A DNA stretch of 39,803 nt from Bacteroidota bacterium (lineage in GTDB: Bacteria; Bacteroidota; Bacteroidia; Sphingobacteriales; Sphingobacteriaceae), in the NCBI GenBank assembly GCA_013287375.1, contig JABDDX010000016.1:1-39803 (forward strand). Reading direction: 5' to 3'. The notes beneath the pieces were generated by a model. That model saw only the letters and a list, made by a program, of their open reading frames with translations, had not been told where the DNA came from and ran no database searches. Shown one piece after another: positions 36,592 through 39,803 of this stretch (positions are counted from its first letter, which is position 1; each line of letters starts with the position of its first letter). A program made the position numbers and the translations under genes.

Positions 36592-37092
36592 ATGGATAAC
36601 AAGAGCATCTACCAGTTCGATATCAAGAAGATTGATGGCGAAGACATAAACCTATCGGCATATAAAGGTAAAGTACTTTTAATAGTTAATACAGCATCGC
36701 AATGTGGATTTACTCCGCAACTGAAAGATTTGGCGGCCTTAAAGAATGAATTTAAGGATACTGATTTTGAAATATTAGGACTTCCATCTAACGATTTTGG
36801 TGGTCAGGAGCCTTTGGATGGCGCTGCTATAGCTACTTTTTGCGAAAATTATGGTTCAAATTTTCCTGTATTTGATAAGATAAGGGTTAGGGGGCCATAT
36901 GCCCATCCACTGTATAAATTTTTGAGCGATAAAAAGGAGAACGGTAAATTCAGTTCGGTACCAAGATGGAACTTCCATAAATTTTTAATTGATAAAGATG
37001 GTATAGTGCAGGATTTTTTCTATCCGTTTACTAAGCCAAATACATCAAAGATTAAAAAGAAAATTCAACGCTTATTAGCCGTTACCAAATAA
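36592..37092 (+). CDS. Glutathione peroxidase-family thiol peroxidase
   Basis: 166 residues. The peroxidatic Cys38 sits in NTASQCGFTPQ; Gln72 in FGGQEP and the WNFHKFLI motif complete the usual catalytic tetrad. Cys84 (IATFCENYG) is a possible resolving Cys, which would make it a thioredoxin-type enzyme. No signal peptide is seen, so cytoplasmic. Its location directly before bshB1 suggests use of, or co-regulation with, bacillithiol (inference). Confidence 0.92.
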   Translation: MDNKSIYQFDIKKIDGEDINLSAYKGKVLLIVNTASQCGFTPQLKDLAALKNEFKDTDFEILGLPSNDFGGQEPLDGAAIATFCENYGSNFPVFDKIRVRGPYAHPLYKFLSDKKENGKFSSVPRWNFHKFLIDKDGIVQDFFYPFTKPNTSKIKKKIQRLLAVTK

Positions 37093-37093
37093 C

Positions 37094-37816
37094 ATGAAAT
37101 TAGATATATTAGTATTGCCTGTACACCCTGATGATGCTGAGTTAGGATGCGCCGGAACTATTTTAAAACATATTGCACTGGGCCATAAAGTTGGTATTGC
37201 TGATTTAACTAAAGGTGAACTGGGCACAAGGGGAACCGCCGAAATTCGCGAACAGGAAGCTAGCAAAGCTGCTAATATATTAGGATTATCGGTTAGGGAG
37301 AATATAGGTATACCTGATGGTTTATTTACGAATACGCCCGAATATCAATTAAAAGTAATTGAATCTATCCGTAAGTATCAACCGGATATTATTATAACCA
37401 ATGCTTATCATGACCGGCATCCTGATCACGGAAGAGCTAATGAGTTAGTTGAAACATCTGCGTTCCTATCAGGCTTACGCAGGATAGAAACCAGTTTTGA
37501 CGGAAGACCCCAGGAAGCTTGGCGCCCAAAAATGGTTCTGCATTTTATACAGGACCGTTATATTGAACCCGATATTATAATTGATGTTACTGAATATTGG
37601 GATAAAAAGATTGAAAGCATATTAGCTTATGGCTCACAATTCTTTAATCCTGGTTGGAATGAAGATGAGCCACAAACCTATATTTCATCGCCCGATTTTA
37701 TAAAAATAGTTGAAAGCCGTGCAATGGAGTTTGGTAAAAGCATTCAGGCCAAGTATGGCGAAGGCTTTACTTCAAGAAAATTGTTGGGCGTTGATAATTT
37801 GTTTGCGTTAAGGTAA
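37094..37816 (+). CDS. bshB1: Bacillithiol biosynthesis deacetylase BshB1
   Basis: 240 residues of the PIG-L/LmbE zinc deacetylase fold. The zinc motifs are VHPDDAELGCAGT (His11, Asp14) and RHPDHGRANEL. DLTKGELGTRGT, NIGIPDGLF and SGLRRIET match BshB1, which removes the acetyl group from GlcNAc-malate in bacillithiol synthesis. It starts one base past gpx. bshA and bshC are not in the window. Confidence 0.92.
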   Translation: MKLDILVLPVHPDDAELGCAGTILKHIALGHKVGIADLTKGELGTRGTAEIREQEASKAANILGLSVRENIGIPDGLFTNTPEYQLKVIESIRKYQPDIIITNAYHDRHPDHGRANELVETSAFLSGLRRIETSFDGRPQEAWRPKMVLHFIQDRYIEPDIIIDVTEYWDKKIESILAYGSQFFNPGWNEDEPQTYISSPDFIKIVESRAMEFGKSIQAKYGEGFTSRKLLGVDNLFALR

Positions 37817-37827
37817 CTCGGTAGTAG

Positions 37828-38268
37828 TTATACGGCAACGTATTCAAATCGGTTATTATCCTTACTTCTTTCTCTTTTGAGTTTATGCTCATTAGCCAAT
37901 TTTAATAAAATTCCCGATAATTCGGAGGTCTTAAAATCCGAATCGAAATTCTCTTTACAATACTCGGCTATTGAAGATATAGATCGTGCTGTATGAAAAA
38001 AATCGCCGCCTAAAAGTTGATTTAATACTTTTGTAGCGCCCGGTTTTTTACGGTTTTGAGAGAAAGGATAATCCTCCGTATCGTCTGCTTTTTTGTGGAT
38101 TTTCTTGATTAAAAAGTCGGCTCCTTCAGCATCAGTTTTGTCAAAATCAACAAGTACATCCAGTAACCTGTCAACAATTTTTAACTGTACCGCTTCGGAT
38201 TTAAACGCGTTAACAACTTCAGCGATTTCTGTAAGTTGTTTTTTTAGCTTTTCAATGTGTTTGCTCAT
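37828..38268 (-). CDS. Hypothetical protein, ORFan-like
   Basis: 146 residues, not recognised. The N-terminal half is helical and charged (HIEKLKKQLTEIAEVVNAFKSE). The C-terminal half (RSISSIAEYCKENFDSDFKTSELSGILLKLANEHKLKRERSKDNNRFEYVAV) has the pattern of a winged helix: helices then a basic turn and a final beta strand. No signal peptide or membrane segment. It converges on bshB1 with 11 bases between stops. DNA binding is a guess from the wing-like end. Confidence 0.6.
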   Translation of the reverse strand: MSKHIEKLKKQLTEIAEVVNAFKSEAVQLKIVDRLLDVLVDFDKTDAEGADFLIKKIHKKADDTEDYPFSQNRKKPGATKVLNQLLGGDFFHTARSISSIAEYCKENFDSDFKTSELSGILLKLANEHKLKRERSKDNNRFEYVAV

Positions 38269-38385
38269 AATAATTGCCGTTGCTATTATTTATGGCTTAT
38301 AATAATTACCCCTGTAAGAAATCAGTAATAAGCCCTTTAAAATACTTCCTTTAACGTTAGCGAACGATTATAGTATTTTTTTAAA

Positions 38386-38421
38386 TAAAAAAGCACCTAT
38401 TTGGGTCAAAAACAGGTGCTT
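38386..38421 (-). terminator. Intrinsic terminator of the lysine transaminase gene
   Basis: A perfect 8-bp stem AAGCACCT (38391-38398) / AGGTGCTT (38414-38421), followed on the minus strand by a run of six T. It lies about 20 bases past the gene's stop. Confidence 0.8.
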
Positions 38422-38441
38422 GTAGCAATATTATTACAGTA

Positions 38442-39773
38442 TTATAAATGAGGGACTATTTTTTGAAGTATTTCTAATCCCTCATCAATATGTTTTTTCT
38501 CAATAATAAGTGCGGGTCTAAACCGGATGCTTTTTTCGCCACAACCTAAAAACATTACGTTGTGTTCTAACCCGGTATCGATAAATTTATCGCGCATACT
38601 CTTATTGGGAAAATCAAAAGCTGTTAATAGTCCTTTACCCCGAATGTTGGTAATAGTGGTGTGTTTTTCAGCAATATCTGCAAGTTGATCCTGTAAATAA
38701 TCACCCATTTTGGCGGCGTTATCGCACAGATTATCCTCAGCAATAATTTCCATTATTTTGGATGACCGTACCATATCAACCAAACTACCGCCCCATGTTG
38801 AATTAATACGGGAAGATATTTTAAATACGTTATTTTCTATTTCATCAATGCGCCTACTGGCTAGTATGCCGCATACCTGCATCTTTTTACCAAAGGCAAT
38901 AATGTCAGGGCGCGCATTTTCGCCAAAGTGTTCATGACACCAAAATTTTCCGGTTAAGCCAACACCGGTTTGTACTTCATCGTATATCAGCAATGCTTCG
39001 TTTTCATCTGCTAATTGCCTCAACTTTTCCATGAATTCTTTACGTAGGTGGTTATCACCCCCTTCAGATTGTACCGGTTCTATAATAATAGCGCATATGT
39101 CATCCTTATTATCTTCAAATGCTTTTTTTATTTGGGCGATGGATAATTCCTCTCGCCTCAATAAATCCTCATGATTGCTATCCGAGTAAGGGAAATTCAT
39201 GTATGGTGTTGAGACCCTTGGCCAATCAAATTTGGCGAACCACTTGGTTTTAACCGGTTGTGTATTGGTAAGGCTAAGGGTGTAACCTGAGCGGCCATGG
39301 AAGGCATGCTCAAAATGTATCACCTGGAAGCCTTTTTCCTTGGTGTAGCCCTTCGCGAAGTTCTTCTGCACCTTCCAGTCCATCGCAACTTTTAAAGCGT
39401 TCTCAATGGCTAATGAGCCGCCTGAGATGAAGAATGCGTGTGGCAGGTAATCAGGAATGCCAACCTTGTCAAACATATCAACAAACTGCGCGTATTGCGT
39501 AGTGTATATGTCGGAATTTGATGGGTTGGTCATAGCTGCCAGCATCAGGTTCTTTTTGAACTCTTCATCATTCACCATCTTAGGGTGATTATATCCCAAA
39601 GGCACCGATGCAAAGCAGGTGAAAAAGTCGAGCAGGGTGCGGTTATACTTCGCGTCGTAAATATAAACACCCTTACTTTTTTCCATATCAAAAGTTAAGT
39701 CGAAGCCATCAGCCAGCACATGCTTATTTAAAGCAGCCTGAACATTTTCTGGGGATACAAGCAGGTTATACAT
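38442..39773 (-). CDS. lat: L-lysine 6-transaminase
   Basis: 443 residues of the class III PLP aminotransferase fold. VSPENVQAALNKHVLADGFDLTFDMEKSKG, DFFTCFASVPLGYNHPKM, FHGRSGYTLSLTNTQPVKTKWF, IIIEPVQSEGGDNH, IYDEVQTGVGLTG and IIAFGKKMQVCG (PLP Lys) match lysine 6-transaminases. It converts lysine and 2-oxoglutarate to glutamate and allysine (piperideine-6-carboxylate) in lysine breakdown. It is monocistronic, with its own promoter and terminator. The next pathway enzyme is not in the window. Confidence 0.93.
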   Translation of the reverse strand: MYNLLVSPENVQAALNKHVLADGFDLTFDMEKSKGVYIYDAKYNRTLLDFFTCFASVPLGYNHPKMVNDEEFKKNLMLAAMTNPSNSDIYTTQYAQFVDMFDKVGIPDYLPHAFFISGGSLAIENALKVAMDWKVQKNFAKGYTKEKGFQVIHFEHAFHGRSGYTLSLTNTQPVKTKWFAKFDWPRVSTPYMNFPYSDSNHEDLLRREELSIAQIKKAFEDNKDDICAIIIEPVQSEGGDNHLRKEFMEKLRQLADENEALLIYDEVQTGVGLTGKFWCHEHFGENARPDIIAFGKKMQVCGILASRRIDEIENNVFKISSRINSTWGGSLVDMVRSSKIMEIIAEDNLCDNAAKMGDYLQDQLADIAEKHTTITNIRGKGLLTAFDFPNKSMRDKFIDTGLEHNVMFLGCGEKSIRFRPALIIEKKHIDEGLEILQKIVPHL

Positions 39774-39789
39774 AGTAAATCGGTTTTAT

Positions 39790-39797
39790 CAAATTTA
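39790..39797 (-). promoter_or_regulatory. -7 box for the lysine transaminase gene
   Basis: The minus-strand sequence TAAATTTG, exact TAnnTTTG, 16 nt before the ATG. The -33 region lies beyond the window edge. Confidence 0.58.
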
Positions 39798-39803
39798 CTA
39801 AAA

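Noticed and set aside
38269..38385. Possible small gene or RNA between the ORFan and lysine transaminase
   Set aside because: Only short A+T-rich sequence with no ORF, hairpin or conserved motif that I can support.

Overview
The window looks like chromosomal housekeeping DNA from a Bacteroidota bacterium, most likely the Sphingobacteriaceae (Mucilaginibacter/Pedobacter type). This is inferred, without any database search, from four things: many promoters of the Bacteroidota form TAnnTTTG; families typical of the phylum (DUF4783, DUF4294, DUF6515, AsmA-like giants, FucP-type sugar MFS, BshB1, lysine 6-transaminase); A+T-rich intergenic DNA; and dispersed intergenic hairpins of the CGTCATTGCGAG type. 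I see no rRNA, tRNA, CRISPR array, insertion sequence, phage gene or obvious genomic island. Two ORFan-like genes (15520-16227 and 37828-38268) are the only clearly accessory pieces.

Layout, left to right. 1-8.4 kb: a giant AsmA-like envelope protein, a CheB/CheR/PAS/histidine-kinase fusion, and a Gly-rich secreted DUF6515 protein. 8.5-11.4 kb: a three-gene cassette (mannose-6-phosphate isomerase, a eukaryotic-type phosphomannomutase-like HAD protein, and a GH130 mannoside phosphorylase) that makes a complete route from phosphorolysed mannosides to fructose-6-phosphate. 11.4-16.9 kb: a PAP2-like membrane protein, merC plus a Zur-like Fur regulator behind a perfect palindrome, a cell-wall amidase, a WalJ/YycJ-like hydrolase, YceH, a TPR-like membrane protein and a LysE exporter. 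17-22.5 kb: an enlarged FucP-type transporter, dCMP deaminase, CMP kinase, ArfB ribosome rescue factor, an LpxR-like lipid A deacylase and an outer-membrane beta-barrel protein. 22.6-28.2 kb: Lon, a TPR protein, and gpmI with an overlapping lipoprotein gene. 28.2-33.5 kb: DUF4783, nadC, plsY, pabB, purA and a Fur regulator. 33.6-39.8 kb: the Rel/SpoT alarmone enzyme, a DUF4294-gpx-bshB1 operon (thiol redox), an ORFan and lysine 6-transaminase.

The most distinctive signal is regulatory. Three unrelated genes (merC, yceH, gpmI) each have the identical box TATATTTG exactly 4 nt before the start codon, which predicts leaderless mRNAs. Seven further promoter boxes of the same family lie at ordinary distances and help decide several start codons. 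I found no convincing wholly new multi-gene system. The best leads are the leaderless-start pattern, the palindromic operator of the merC-zur pair, the compact mannoside phosphorolysis cassette, a 15-bp perfect inverted repeat inside a lipoprotein signal peptide, and the dispersed intergenic hairpins.
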